DNA from: Polaribacter butkevichii | Lineage (GTDB): Bacteria; Bacteroidota; Bacteroidia; Flavobacteriales; Flavobacteriaceae | NCBI RefSeq assembly: GCF_038024105.1 | Contig: NZ_CP150661.1 | Location: 3,687,501-3,751,500, forward strand | Length of the DNA: 64,000 nt | Direction of reading: 5' to 3' | Part shown: piece by piece, positions 24,934-33,187 of the stretch | How the letters are laid out: every line of letters starts with the position of its first letter | How positions within the stretch are numbered: the first letter of the stretch is position 1 | Position numbers and translations under genes: made by a program | The notes under the pieces: generated by a model | Database searches by the model: none | Told to the model about the DNA's origin: nothing | The model's input: the letters and a program-made list of their open reading frames with translations, nothing else

Positions 24934-25389
24934 ATGAAAAGAGCAATTTTTCCAGGATCATTTGATCCAATCACATTAGGTCATTATGATATTATAGAGC
25001 GCGGTGTCAAATTGTTCGATGAACTTATTATTGCCATTGGTATCAATGCCGATAAAAAATACATGTTTTCTTTAGAGGAACGTAAAAAGTTTATTGAAGA
25101 CTGTTTTGCGCACGAACCAAAAATTAAAGTAGTAACCTACGAAGGGTTAACGGTAGATTTTTGCCAAAAAAACAATGTAGATTTTATTTTTAGAGGCTTA
25201 AGAAACCCCGCAGATTTCGAATTCGAAAAAGCAATTGCCCACACCAATAGAGATTTAGCACCTATAGAAACAGTATTTTTACTTACGGCAGCAAGTACAT
25301 CTTATATATCATCATCTATTGTTAGAGATGTAATTAGAAACAATGGAGATTATACAAAATTAGTACCCAAACCGGTAAGAGTTAAATAA
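24934..25389 (+). CDS. coaD: Phosphopantetheine adenylyltransferase
   Basis: Penultimate step of coenzyme A synthesis: adenylylation of 4'-phosphopantetheine in the cytosol. The 151-residue protein has the nucleotidyltransferase start AIFPGSFDPITLGHYDII (the T/HxxH-like GHYD site), a FIFRGLRNPADFEFE loop and the STSYISSSIVRDV C-terminal motif. The length is typical. A lipoprotein peptidase gene follows 2 nt later, indicating co-transcription without functional link. Confidence 0.95.
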   Translation: MKRAIFPGSFDPITLGHYDIIERGVKLFDELIIAIGINADKKYMFSLEERKKFIEDCFAHEPKIKVVTYEGLTVDFCQKNNVDFIFRGLRNPADFEFEKAIAHTNRDLAPIETVFLLTAASTSYISSSIVRDVIRNNGDYTKLVPKPVRVK

Positions 25390-25391
25390 AT

Positions 25392-27149
25392 ATGCGTTAT
25401 TATTTTAAAGAAGTACTGTTGTCGGCTGTTTTATTATTGATGATTTCTTGTGATAATTCATCAAAAGCACCTAAAAATTTTACAACACTTTTTGAAACAT
25501 CAAACGGAACCGAAACTCCAGAATACAAAGATGTAATTTCTTATTACAAAGATTTAGCAGAAGAGTATGCAGCCATTTCATTATTTTCTTTCGGAGAAAC
25601 AGATTCGGGCAAGCCGTTGCATTTGGTGGTTTATAGTAACGAGGGTGTTTTTAATGTGGATGAAATTAAGCACTTACCAAAAAATAGGGTTTTAATTAAC
25701 AACGGAATTCATCCCGGAGAATCAGACGGAATTGATGCTTCTATGTTGTTGCTTAGAGATCTTGTACAGAACGATTCGTTAAAAGAAAAGTATAAAAACA
25801 CCATTATTTGTGTCATTCCTGTGTATAATATTGGTGGTTCTTTAAATAGAAATTCAGCCACGAGAGCAAATCAAAACGGACCAAAATCATATGGTTTTAG
25901 AGGAAATGCTAGAAACTACGATTTAAATAGAGATTTTATCAAACAAGACTCAAAAAATGCGGCAGCTTTTGCTGATATTTTTCATACTGTAAATCCTGAT
26001 GTTTTTATTGATAATCACGTAAGTAACGGTGCCGATTATCAATATGCCATTACTCATTTATTTACACAACACAATAAATTAGGCGGTAATTTAGGGACTT
26101 TTATAGAAGAGAATATGCGTCCGAGTTTAGAGAAATCACTAGAAAATAAAGGCATTGCAATTACGCCTTATGTAAATGTTTGGGGTACAACTCCAAAAGA
26201 AGGTTGGTCTCAGTTTTTCGACTCACCAAGATATTCTACAGGCTACACAACCTTATTTAACACCTTAGGTTTAATGGTAGAAACACACATGTTAAAACCG
26301 TATAAAACAAGAGTAGCACAAACGTATCAATTGCTGTTTTCTGCTTTAGACTTTACAGAAAAAAATGGCGTAAAAATTAAAGAATTAAGAGCAAATGCTG
26401 TGGATGAGGTATTGGCACAAGAAACATATCCGATAGTTTTTAAGGTTGATGCAAAAAATTCTACAGAATTACAATTTAAAGGATACGAAGGCGAATATAT
26501 AGATAGTAAGGTAACCACAGGGCAACGCTTGTTTTACGATAAATCAAAACCGTATACCGAGCCTGTAAAATATTACAATAATTTTGTAGCCACAAAGACT
26601 GTAAAAATTCCAAAAGCGTATGTTTTACAACAAGGTTGGCATAAAGTGTTAGAACGATTAAAAAATAATAATATTAAATTTTCACGTTTTAAAAACGATA
26701 CGGTAATTGCTGTGGAAGTAAATCATATAGATAATTTTGAAACGAGTAAAACAGCTTACGAAGGGCATTATTTACATGCTAATACTTCGGTAAAAGCATC
26801 CACACAGAATTTTAAATTTAGAAAAGGAGATGTATATATTGATACCCATCAAAAGGGTGTTCGTTATTTGTTAGAAACCTTAGAGGCAGCAGCAACAGAT
26901 TCTTTTTTTAATTGGAATTTTTTTGATACCATTTTACAACAAAAAGAAGGCTATTCTGCCTATGTTTTCGAAGATATTGCAGAAGACTTTTTAGCTCAGA
27001 ATCCAACCATAAAAAAAGAGTTTTTAGAAAAACTAAAGACAGATACAGCGTTTGCTAATAACGCAAAAGCACAACTGAATTTTGTTTACAAACAATCACC
27101 TCATTACGAATTAGCACACTTACGTTTGCCTATTTTTAAAATATTTTAA
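25392..27149 (+). CDS. M14-family zinc carboxypeptidase lipoprotein
   Basis: Exported metallopeptidase, lipobox Cys20 (LLMISC-DNS). Residues ~45-340 are M14: zinc ligands in GIHPGESDG, substrate-binding YDLNRDF, third zinc His in DNHVSN, and the likely catalytic Glu in MVETHML. The remaining ~240 residues form a C-terminal region with strands that is common in Bacteroidetes M14 proteins. Likely trims peptides in the periplasm or at the surface for nutrition. Coupled to coaD (2-nt gap) and followed by the lactonase gene 3 nt later. Confidence 0.85.
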   Translation: MRYYFKEVLLSAVLLLMISCDNSSKAPKNFTTLFETSNGTETPEYKDVISYYKDLAEEYAAISLFSFGETDSGKPLHLVVYSNEGVFNVDEIKHLPKNRVLINNGIHPGESDGIDASMLLLRDLVQNDSLKEKYKNTIICVIPVYNIGGSLNRNSATRANQNGPKSYGFRGNARNYDLNRDFIKQDSKNAAAFADIFHTVNPDVFIDNHVSNGADYQYAITHLFTQHNKLGGNLGTFIEENMRPSLEKSLENKGIAITPYVNVWGTTPKEGWSQFFDSPRYSTGYTTLFNTLGLMVETHMLKPYKTRVAQTYQLLFSALDFTEKNGVKIKELRANAVDEVLAQETYPIVFKVDAKNSTELQFKGYEGEYIDSKVTTGQRLFYDKSKPYTEPVKYYNNFVATKTVKIPKAYVLQQGWHKVLERLKNNNIKFSRFKNDTVIAVEVNHIDNFETSKTAYEGHYLHANTSVKASTQNFKFRKGDVYIDTHQKGVRYLLETLEAAATDSFFNWNFFDTILQQKEGYSAYVFEDIAEDFLAQNPTIKKEFLEKLKTDTAFANNAKAQLNFVYKQSPHYELAHLRLPIFKIF

Positions 27150-27152
27150 TTT

Positions 27153-28274
27153 ATGAAATTGTTATCGCTGTTTTTAGTATCAATATTTTTATTCGGATGT
27201 AAATCTGAAACAGGTAAAAAAGCATCCCTAAAAAATGAGACTATGGAGACTACTTTTTATGTAGGTACGTATACCAAAAAAGATTCTAAAGGAATTTATA
27301 AATATCAAATTTCTGAAGAAGGAAAATTAACAAGAATAGGCTTGGTTGCAGAAACTATAAACCCTACTTTTTTAGTGAAATCTAAAGATAAAAAAACACT
27401 TTTTTCTGTTGGTGAAACAGATGCAAACGGCATTGGGTATGTAAAGTCTTTTAAAATAACAAAAGATGCTTTGCAACTTATCAGTAATGAAAAAAGTGGT
27501 GGTTCTGGACCTTGTTTTGTGGCTGTAAATGATGATAATTATGTAGTAACTGCAAATTACAGAAGCGGAAGCGTAGGTTTGTTAAAAGCAGATGCTTCTG
27601 GTAAATTATCTACATTATTAGATGTGCAACAACATGTTGGTAAAGGTACCACAGAAAGACAAAAAGGACCTCATGCACATTCAGCTTGGTTTCATCCAGC
27701 TAAAAAAGAAGTGATTTCTGTAGATTTAGGAACCAACGAATTGTTGTTTTCTACAATTGATACACACACAAATCAACTAGTTGCTACGGCTCAAAAATCT
27801 TTAAAAATGGAAGACGGAGCAGGACCAAGACATTTAACCTTTCATCCAAATAATAAATGGATTTACGTATTAAATGAGTTAGACAATACGGTTTCTTTGG
27901 TAAAAGAAAAAGACGGAAAATATTTTGTAGATTTTTCAATTGCTACTTTACCATCAGACTTTACAGCGTTTAGCAAGGCAGCAGATATTCATATAACCAA
28001 AGACGGAAAATTTTTATATGCTTCTAACCGCGGACACGAATCTATTGTGATGTATGCCGTTAATTCAGAAAACGGAACTTTAAAAACAATTGGTTACGAG
28101 CCTGTTTTAGGGAAACATCCTCGTAATTTTTCACTGTCTCCAGATGAACAGTTTTTATTAGTTGCTAATCAAGATACAGATAATATTGTTTCTTTTAAAA
28201 GAGATGCTACAACGGGTACATTAACTTTTGTTAGTGAAGTTGCTGCGCCAATGCCAGTTTGTATTTTGTTTTAG
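27153..28274 (+). CDS. Lactonase-family beta-propeller lipoprotein (6-phosphogluconolactonase-like)
   Basis: A 373-residue exported seven-bladed propeller of the YbhE/Pgl-like lactonase family. Lipobox Cys16 (IFLFGC-KSE). Characteristic parts: FYVGTYTKKDSKGIYKY, GGSGPCFVAVN, KGPHAHSAWFHP, GAGPRHLTFHPN, YASNRGHESIVMY and GKHPRNFSLSPDEQF. Cytosolic relatives hydrolyse 6-phosphogluconolactone; an exported lipoprotein more likely acts on another lactone or sugar, so the specific reaction is uncertain. It ends the coaD operon. Confidence 0.82.
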   Translation: MKLLSLFLVSIFLFGCKSETGKKASLKNETMETTFYVGTYTKKDSKGIYKYQISEEGKLTRIGLVAETINPTFLVKSKDKKTLFSVGETDANGIGYVKSFKITKDALQLISNEKSGGSGPCFVAVNDDNYVVTANYRSGSVGLLKADASGKLSTLLDVQQHVGKGTTERQKGPHAHSAWFHPAKKEVISVDLGTNELLFSTIDTHTNQLVATAQKSLKMEDGAGPRHLTFHPNNKWIYVLNELDNTVSLVKEKDGKYFVDFSIATLPSDFTAFSKAADIHITKDGKFLYASNRGHESIVMYAVNSENGTLKTIGYEPVLGKHPRNFSLSPDEQFLLVANQDTDNIVSFKRDATTGTLTFVSEVAAPMPVCILF

Positions 28275-28318
28275 GTTTTTAATATTTACAATTACTTTAA
28301 TTTCAAATCCAATGCAAT

Positions 28319-28347
28319 GCTAGTACGAGCGTCTCGCTCGTACTAGC
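28319..28347. repeat. Perfect palindromic element
   Basis: Arms GCTAGTACGAGCG and CGCTCGTACTAGC with a TCT loop. There is no T tract, and the composition is more GC-rich than its surroundings, so it is more like a dispersed REP-type element than a terminator. Confidence 0.8.
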
Positions 28348-28450
28348 GGATGTTTATAAATGGGTTGACTATTTAAATTGGATTCATTTTTATAACACAA
28401 AACCTATGTTTACGATGGATCTATGGAATCAAATTTTTTAAAGAGTTATC

Positions 28451-28471
28451 CGTTCGAGCGGAGTCGAGAAC
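28451..28471. repeat. Short quasi-palindrome of REP type
   Basis: CGTTCGAGCGGAGTCGAGAAC resembles the GC-rich CGACTCCGCTCGAAC sequence that recurs between Bacteroidetes genes. Recurrence elsewhere in this genome was not testable. Confidence 0.35.
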
Positions 28472-28545
28472 AATTGGATATTTAACGAAGTAGAAAATTA
28501 TTTTATTCGTAACTTGTAGTCTGTAAAATCAATTTTAAAAAACAC

Positions 28546-30234
28546 ATGCTTTTAATTTTAGTTAATTGGATTTATATTTTCATTTCCTCCTTAAGCTTTG
28601 GGTTTTTATTAAAAAAACTATTTAAAATTGAGAATCAAAACTTTACCATTCACCATATTTTAGGACTATTTTCCATAACATTATTTAGTTGGGTGTATGC
28701 TTTTTTCTTTGCTTTAGATCTTGTTTTTTACGGCTTCATGGCTAGTGTAACAATGGCAGTAATTTGGTTGTTAAAAAAAGACGTTAAAGTACATCTCATT
28801 CAGTTTAAAAAATGTTGGCTTTTATTTAGTAACACTTATAAATTGTGTATTATTTTTATTAGTGTTGCTGCGTTGGCAATGTCGTCGGTTACGCCTGCTA
28901 TTTTTGATAATGAGAGTTATTATATACAAACCATAAAATGGTTAAATGAATACGGATTTGTTAAAGGATTGGGAAATTTACATATCTTTTTTGCACAAAC
29001 CTCTAGTTGGCATATTTTACAAGCGGCATTTTCTTTTCCGTTTTTAGAAACCTCTTTTAATGATTTAAACGGTTACTTTTTAGTTCTTTTTTCTTTTCTC
29101 TGCTTTCAACAATTACATCATTTTAAAACAAGTAAAAAAATAAACCAATTGTATATAGGTAGCGTCTTAATAAGTCTGCCTTTTCTTATTTTTTTTATCA
29201 ATGCACCTTCACCAGATTTATCGGTATTTTTAATAAGTCAGTTGTTATTTTTCCTTTTTATAAAGCATTATAAAGCCATAGACTTTTCTAGTTTTAGTAT
29301 TGTGCTATTGCTCACAATTTTTTTGTGTGTCATAAAAATCACCACTTGTGTTTTGGTGTTGTTGCCTTTAATTTTAGTTGTTAAGCATTTTAAAACATTA
29401 AAACCGAATCTAGTAAAACCCATTCTTTTCTCTGTTTTTGTACTGTTTTTATTTTTGATTAAAAATGTAATTCTTACAGGTTATTTATTATATCCGTTAG
29501 AAAATTTTGATGTTTTAAATGTAGATTGGAAAGTGCCTAAAGAATTGATTCATTTGTTTAAAGTGGGTACGTATAGTGCTGCTTTTGATTATCAAGAATT
29601 AGAAAACCTTTCTACATATCAATTGTTTATTGCTTGGGTTACCTCTTTTAAATTTAATGGAATAATCAATATTATTTTTACAACTTTATTACTCTCTTTT
29701 CCTTTTTTATGGTTTCTAAAAAGTAAAGAAAAATCCGTTTTTATCTTGTACATAATTGGAGTTTTACATTTTGTATTGGCGTGGATTTTTTCTCCTCAAT
29801 ACCGATTTTTCTTTTTTTATATGTTGTTTTTTTCCATGCAAATTTGCGTTTGGTTTTTTAAAAAAGAAAAAATAATTGTGTTATTTACCTATATAAGTTT
29901 ATTGCTAAGTTTGGTCCCTTTTTTAACCGAATTAAAATTGAGCAACTACACCACCATAAAAAAAACGAATACCAAAACCAGTATTTTAAAGCTTAAAAAT
30001 ATTGTACAACCAAATGTAAATTCGAGCATGAGTTTAGAATATAACCAACATATAGAAGGTGCTTTTGCTTATAATTCTCCCACAAAAGATAGTTTTTTCT
30101 GGACGGTAGGGATTGTGCCTTTACCTGCGGTTAATGCAAAACAAGTGGCCTTTATTAAAAAATATTATAAAATTGTTCCGGCTTTAAGAACTGCGGATGT
30201 TGAAGATGGTTTTAAGAGTATGCACGTTAAATAG
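28546..30234 (+). CDS. Polytopic membrane protein, GT-C-like (LIC_10190-type)
   Basis: A 562-residue integral membrane protein with about 11-12 hydrophobic helices and a short soluble C-terminus (~475-562). The first large loop contains FDNESYYIQTIKWLNEYG, followed by GLGNLHIFFAQTSSWHILQA. Acidic residues in such a loop recall GT-C glycosyltransferases that use lipid-linked sugars. I believe it belongs to the LIC_10190 family of unknown function. It stands alone, with a repeat-bearing 270-bp upstream gap and no sugar-nucleotide genes nearby, so the substrate is unknown. Confidence 0.65.
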   Translation: MLLILVNWIYIFISSLSFGFLLKKLFKIENQNFTIHHILGLFSITLFSWVYAFFFALDLVFYGFMASVTMAVIWLLKKDVKVHLIQFKKCWLLFSNTYKLCIIFISVAALAMSSVTPAIFDNESYYIQTIKWLNEYGFVKGLGNLHIFFAQTSSWHILQAAFSFPFLETSFNDLNGYFLVLFSFLCFQQLHHFKTSKKINQLYIGSVLISLPFLIFFINAPSPDLSVFLISQLLFFLFIKHYKAIDFSSFSIVLLLTIFLCVIKITTCVLVLLPLILVVKHFKTLKPNLVKPILFSVFVLFLFLIKNVILTGYLLYPLENFDVLNVDWKVPKELIHLFKVGTYSAAFDYQELENLSTYQLFIAWVTSFKFNGIINIIFTTLLLSFPFLWFLKSKEKSVFILYIIGVLHFVLAWIFSPQYRFFFFYMLFFSMQICVWFFKKEKIIVLFTYISLLLSLVPFLTELKLSNYTTIKKTNTKTSILKLKNIVQPNVNSSMSLEYNQHIEGAFAYNSPTKDSFFWTVGIVPLPAVNAKQVAFIKKYYKIVPALRTADVEDGFKSMHVK

Positions 30235-30425
30235 TTGTTGTTCTTCAATTGAAGAATCTATTTTTTGTTTTTTAGATAAGGAGTAGAGCAACTTAGATGT
30301 TTAAAATGGTTTTCTTAGTTGTAAAGCTTGTATTAATGATATAGGAAAACGTGTTTAAAGTTTTTTTTGTGGGGTTTTTGAGGGGGGAGTATTTTAATTT
30401 AACGGAATATTATTTTAGGGATGAA

Positions 30426-32393
30426 TCAAAATAATTCTACTATACCTATTTTTTTTAAGTAATTATAAGTACCATCATAAAAAATTTTAGGTCTTGTATG
30501 GTCTATTTCCGAACCTTCAGGTATAAAAATTATCATACCTTGTCTTCCTCTAGTTAATAAAACTCTATAAGTATTTTTAAGATAATTTTTACTTACTTCT
30601 TGTTTTATGTTTTGCCATTTTGTTCCTTTAAAATTTTGGTATTTCCATTCGTTATTATCAATATGAAAATTAGCTCCCCAAATTAAACAAGTCCTATCTA
30701 TTTCTAAACCTTGTATATCAAATTCTGTAGCTATATCTTCTAAGAAATAGGAAGACCTAATATCATCGTTTGAGTTTAAAAACCAATAAGGAGCAGATAT
30801 TTCATTTTTAACATCAAACCCTAAAGCTTTAAGTCTTCTGGCTCCAGAAGATGCTATTAAACCAGTTCTTTCTGTCCCTTTACTTTCTTCTCTTAGCCAT
30901 TTTTTAGCTACTCTTATATCTCGTGTAATGTAAATAGGGAAATCATTTTTAATGTCTGAATATAGTTTTTTTGTTGTTTCTAAATTTAATTCCAATAGTT
31001 CGTGAACAAATTCGGATACTTTTTCTGACCTAAAAGAGCGCACTGAAACCGCTAAATGTAAATCCGTTTCAGAAATTCCATTTCTATTCAACCACTTTCT
31101 TTGAGTTTCAGATTTTATATAATTAGGACTATTGACAATAGAATTTGAAAAATGAATCTCCCAGTCGTTGTAGTTTTTTTGAAAAGCACTAACCCATTCC
31201 TCAAGACCTGCTTCTCCTGTGTTTATTTCTTGTCCTCCACCAATTAAACATATAATTGTACACCAATCTTTATGACGATTCATAACATCAATCAAAAATT
31301 CTGGTTCAGACATATCAAAATCTTCAATACCTTTCTTTCTTTTCATAAATGAACTAACTTGCTTATTAGTCCATGCTCTTTGAGCTTCATCAAATACTAC
31401 AACTCTTTCGGTAGGCTTAACATTATACTTTATATATTCATCCCTAAAATGATGAATGTTTTGAATAAAAGTACTTGTTTTTCTTTTAGCTTCATCTTTA
31501 GTAACTCGTTGACCACTTTCTGCAGCTGTTAAAACAAAGTCTCTAGCTAAAGCTTCTCTTAAAACATCTACCAATGGACCATTTCCTGAAAGAAAAACTG
31601 CATGTTCATCCTCATTTGCGAGCATTCTTTCATTTGCAATACTTAAGCCTGCCAATGTTTTTCCTGCTCCTGGTACTCCTGTAATAAAACAAATTGATTT
31701 TTTATTATTTAGCTTTGAATTATCTATGACTTCATTTATATAATTAGAAGTTTTGTTTAGATTTATTTTTTCTGAATCATGGCGAGATATCTCCTCAACC
31801 TTGTGTCCTTTGTATAGTGCTTGAGCTGCCTCAACTATTGTTGGTGTAGGCTTATATATTGAATTCTCCCAAATTTCAATATTTATTTCATCCCTCGGAT
31901 ACTGAGTAAATTTCTCAATTATTTCTCTGATTCCAGATTTGTTACATTTTGCAACTTGATAATGTTCTATTACTTTTTCTGTATTAGTTGAACACCATTC
32001 AGCATTTGTTGCAATTAGTACTGGAATTAATTTAACAAAATGACTGCCTTCATGGAAATTTTTTAAATCTAAACAATAGTCTATTACTTGTAATTCTGCA
32101 TGTTTACCATATGTATTATCACCGACCTTAAATTCGACTACAAAAACACAATCATCAACAATTATTATGTTGTCAACACGTTTTCCCATTCTAGGAATTT
32201 GAAATTCAAAATAAATTGAACCTCTAATTCCAGTTAACTCACTCTTAAGAATTTCAATCTGTTTAACCCAAGCATTTTTTTGTAAATCCTCTAACGAACG
32301 ATTACTATGGTTTAAGCTTAATTGGCCTAAAACTGAATTTGAATCTTCAGTTAAAAACTCTGAAATTGTATTACTGTAGTATGCTCTTTTCAT
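30426..32393 (-). CDS. PD-(D/E)xK nuclease fused to DUF2075 helicase-like ATPase
   Basis: A 655-residue protein. Residues ~55-135 have a restriction-nuclease-like core: Glu63, Asp74 (KRVDNIII) and Glu87-x-Lys89 (VVEFK). Residues ~230-655 are a DUF2075/Schlafen-group-3-like P-loop domain: Walker A GVPGAGKT (239-246), Walker B VVVFDEAQ (331-338), an Arg/Gln-rich middle (SVRSFRSE) and the motif VI-like VLLTRGRQGM near the C-terminus. Such fusions are expected to process or cleave DNA or RNA with ATP. Its start codon directly follows the stop of a controller-type XRE gene (TAAATG), so the two form one operon. A defence role is inference; no methyltransferase is present. Confidence 0.82.
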   Translation of the reverse strand: MKRAYYSNTISEFLTEDSNSVLGQLSLNHSNRSLEDLQKNAWVKQIEILKSELTGIRGSIYFEFQIPRMGKRVDNIIIVDDCVFVVEFKVGDNTYGKHAELQVIDYCLDLKNFHEGSHFVKLIPVLIATNAEWCSTNTEKVIEHYQVAKCNKSGIREIIEKFTQYPRDEINIEIWENSIYKPTPTIVEAAQALYKGHKVEEISRHDSEKINLNKTSNYINEVIDNSKLNNKKSICFITGVPGAGKTLAGLSIANERMLANEDEHAVFLSGNGPLVDVLREALARDFVLTAAESGQRVTKDEAKRKTSTFIQNIHHFRDEYIKYNVKPTERVVVFDEAQRAWTNKQVSSFMKRKKGIEDFDMSEPEFLIDVMNRHKDWCTIICLIGGGQEINTGEAGLEEWVSAFQKNYNDWEIHFSNSIVNSPNYIKSETQRKWLNRNGISETDLHLAVSVRSFRSEKVSEFVHELLELNLETTKKLYSDIKNDFPIYITRDIRVAKKWLREESKGTERTGLIASSGARRLKALGFDVKNEISAPYWFLNSNDDIRSSYFLEDIATEFDIQGLEIDRTCLIWGANFHIDNNEWKYQNFKGTKWQNIKQEVSKNYLKNTYRVLLTRGRQGMIIFIPEGSEIDHTRPKIFYDGTYNYLKKIGIVELF

Positions 32394-32663
32394 TTAACTA
32401 TCAGTTTTAAGTTGATAATCATTAAAACTTAGTTTTGAATTTTGATTTTTAAAGTTTAATAAATCTGAAATCTCCATTTCAAAAACTTTTGAAAATACAG
32501 CAATATTGGTTAGAGATATATTTCTTTCGCCTCTTTCAATCATACCAATATAAGTTCTATGAAATCCTGTTTTGAAAGAAAGTTTTTCTTGACTTAGTTT
32601 GTTTTCGAGTCTTAACTCTCTAATTCTTATTCCAAATTCTTTTAAAAGAAATTTATTTACCAT
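32394..32663 (-). CDS. XRE-family controller-type regulator
   Basis: An 89-residue single-domain helix-turn-helix protein. Residues ~8-68 form the XRE fold (FGIRIRELRLENKLSQEKL, FHRTYIGMIERGERNISL), strongly resembling C-proteins that time expression of restriction enzymes (their recognition helix region is often HRTYISxIERGxRNxSL). I start at the ATG at 32663; an in-frame TTG one codon earlier is unlikely. It is the first gene of a two-gene operon with the nuclease-helicase, and two palindromic operators lie directly upstream, fitting autoregulation. Confidence 0.88.
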   Translation of the reverse strand: MVNKFLLKEFGIRIRELRLENKLSQEKLSFKTGFHRTYIGMIERGERNISLTNIAVFSKVFEMEISDLLNFKNQNSKLSFNDYQLKTDS

Positions 32664-32674
32664 CAATCTAAACT

Positions 32675-32712
32675 ATACATATTGTATGCGTTAATCAACA
32701 TACAATATGTAT
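32675..32712. promoter_or_regulatory. Paired operators ATACA-N3-TGTAT in a perfect inverted arrangement
   Basis: Two palindromes, ATACATATTGTAT (32675-32687) and ATACAATATGTAT (32700-32712), centres 25 bp apart. The 14-bp segments 32675-32688 and 32699-32712 are exact reverse complements. They lie between the divergent XRE and orphan genes and overlap both promoter regions, as expected for a controller protein acting on itself. A further TGTAT half-site is at 32718-32722. Confidence 0.82.
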
Positions 32713-32719
32713 CATTTTG

Positions 32720-32727
32720 TATCTTTG
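32720..32727 (+). promoter_or_regulatory. -7 element of the orphan gene facing the XRE operon
   Basis: TATCTTTG, 15 nt before the ATG at 32743. The -33 position falls inside the right-hand operator. Confidence 0.55.
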
Positions 32728-32742
32728 AAAAAATATTTAAAC

Positions 32743-33174
32743 ATGAAAAAATATGCTAGAGTAACTAATTTTAACGGGAAAGGAATGAATGAAGGTTATT
32801 GTTTCAATGATGGAGAATATTATTGCGAAACCGAAGAACAAGCTAAATTCTATATTGAGGGTTTAGGATTAGATTGGAAAGAAGAGCTATTAACCTTTAA
32901 TACAAAGGACGAGTGGTTTTATTGGACAGATTGGTATGACCAGGAAGCTGATATTTATTATGATATTAATGGTTGTGAAATAAATAATAAAAAAGATACA
33001 TTATTTGCTATCTACAAGAAAGGTGTTCATTTAGGTAATGAATTAGGTGAAAACAAAAACGATGCAATTAGAAAATATCTAATTGCATCGTTGTATGAAA
33101 TTTTTTTAAAAGATTTAGAATTTGTTTCTTTATACTCCGCTAAAAAAGCAGTTAAAAGAACTCATTTTTTATAG
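32743..33174 (+). CDS. Small orphan protein divergent from the XRE-nuclease operon
   Basis: A 143-residue soluble protein, no signal peptide or membrane segment. It is rich in Tyr, Trp and acidic residues (GYCFNDGEYYCETEEQAKFY, WFYWTDWYDQEAD), with a basic C-terminus (SAKKAVKRTHFL). I recognise no family. The start at 32743 follows a good -7 element; the longer reading to 32707 begins in the operator. It shares its control region with the XRE operon, so it could be co-regulated (accessory or inhibitor) or merely adjacent. A perfect hairpin lies within its coding sequence. Its stop is 13 bp from that of the converging sulP gene. Confidence 0.6.
   Translation: MKKYARVTNFNGKGMNEGYCFNDGEYYCETEEQAKFYIEGLGLDWKEELLTFNTKDEWFYWTDWYDQEADIYYDINGCEINNKKDTLFAIYKKGVHLGNELGENKNDAIRKYLIASLYEIFLKDLEFVSLYSAKKAVKRTHFL
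33060..33090 (+). other. Perfect hairpin inside the orphan gene, followed by a T run
   Basis: CGATGCAATTAG and CTAATTGCATCG form a 12-bp stem with a 7-nt loop. A T7 run follows about 11 nt later. It is within codons of the gene at 32743-33174. Confidence 0.6.
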
Positions 33175-33187
33175 AAATTATTTCCCA

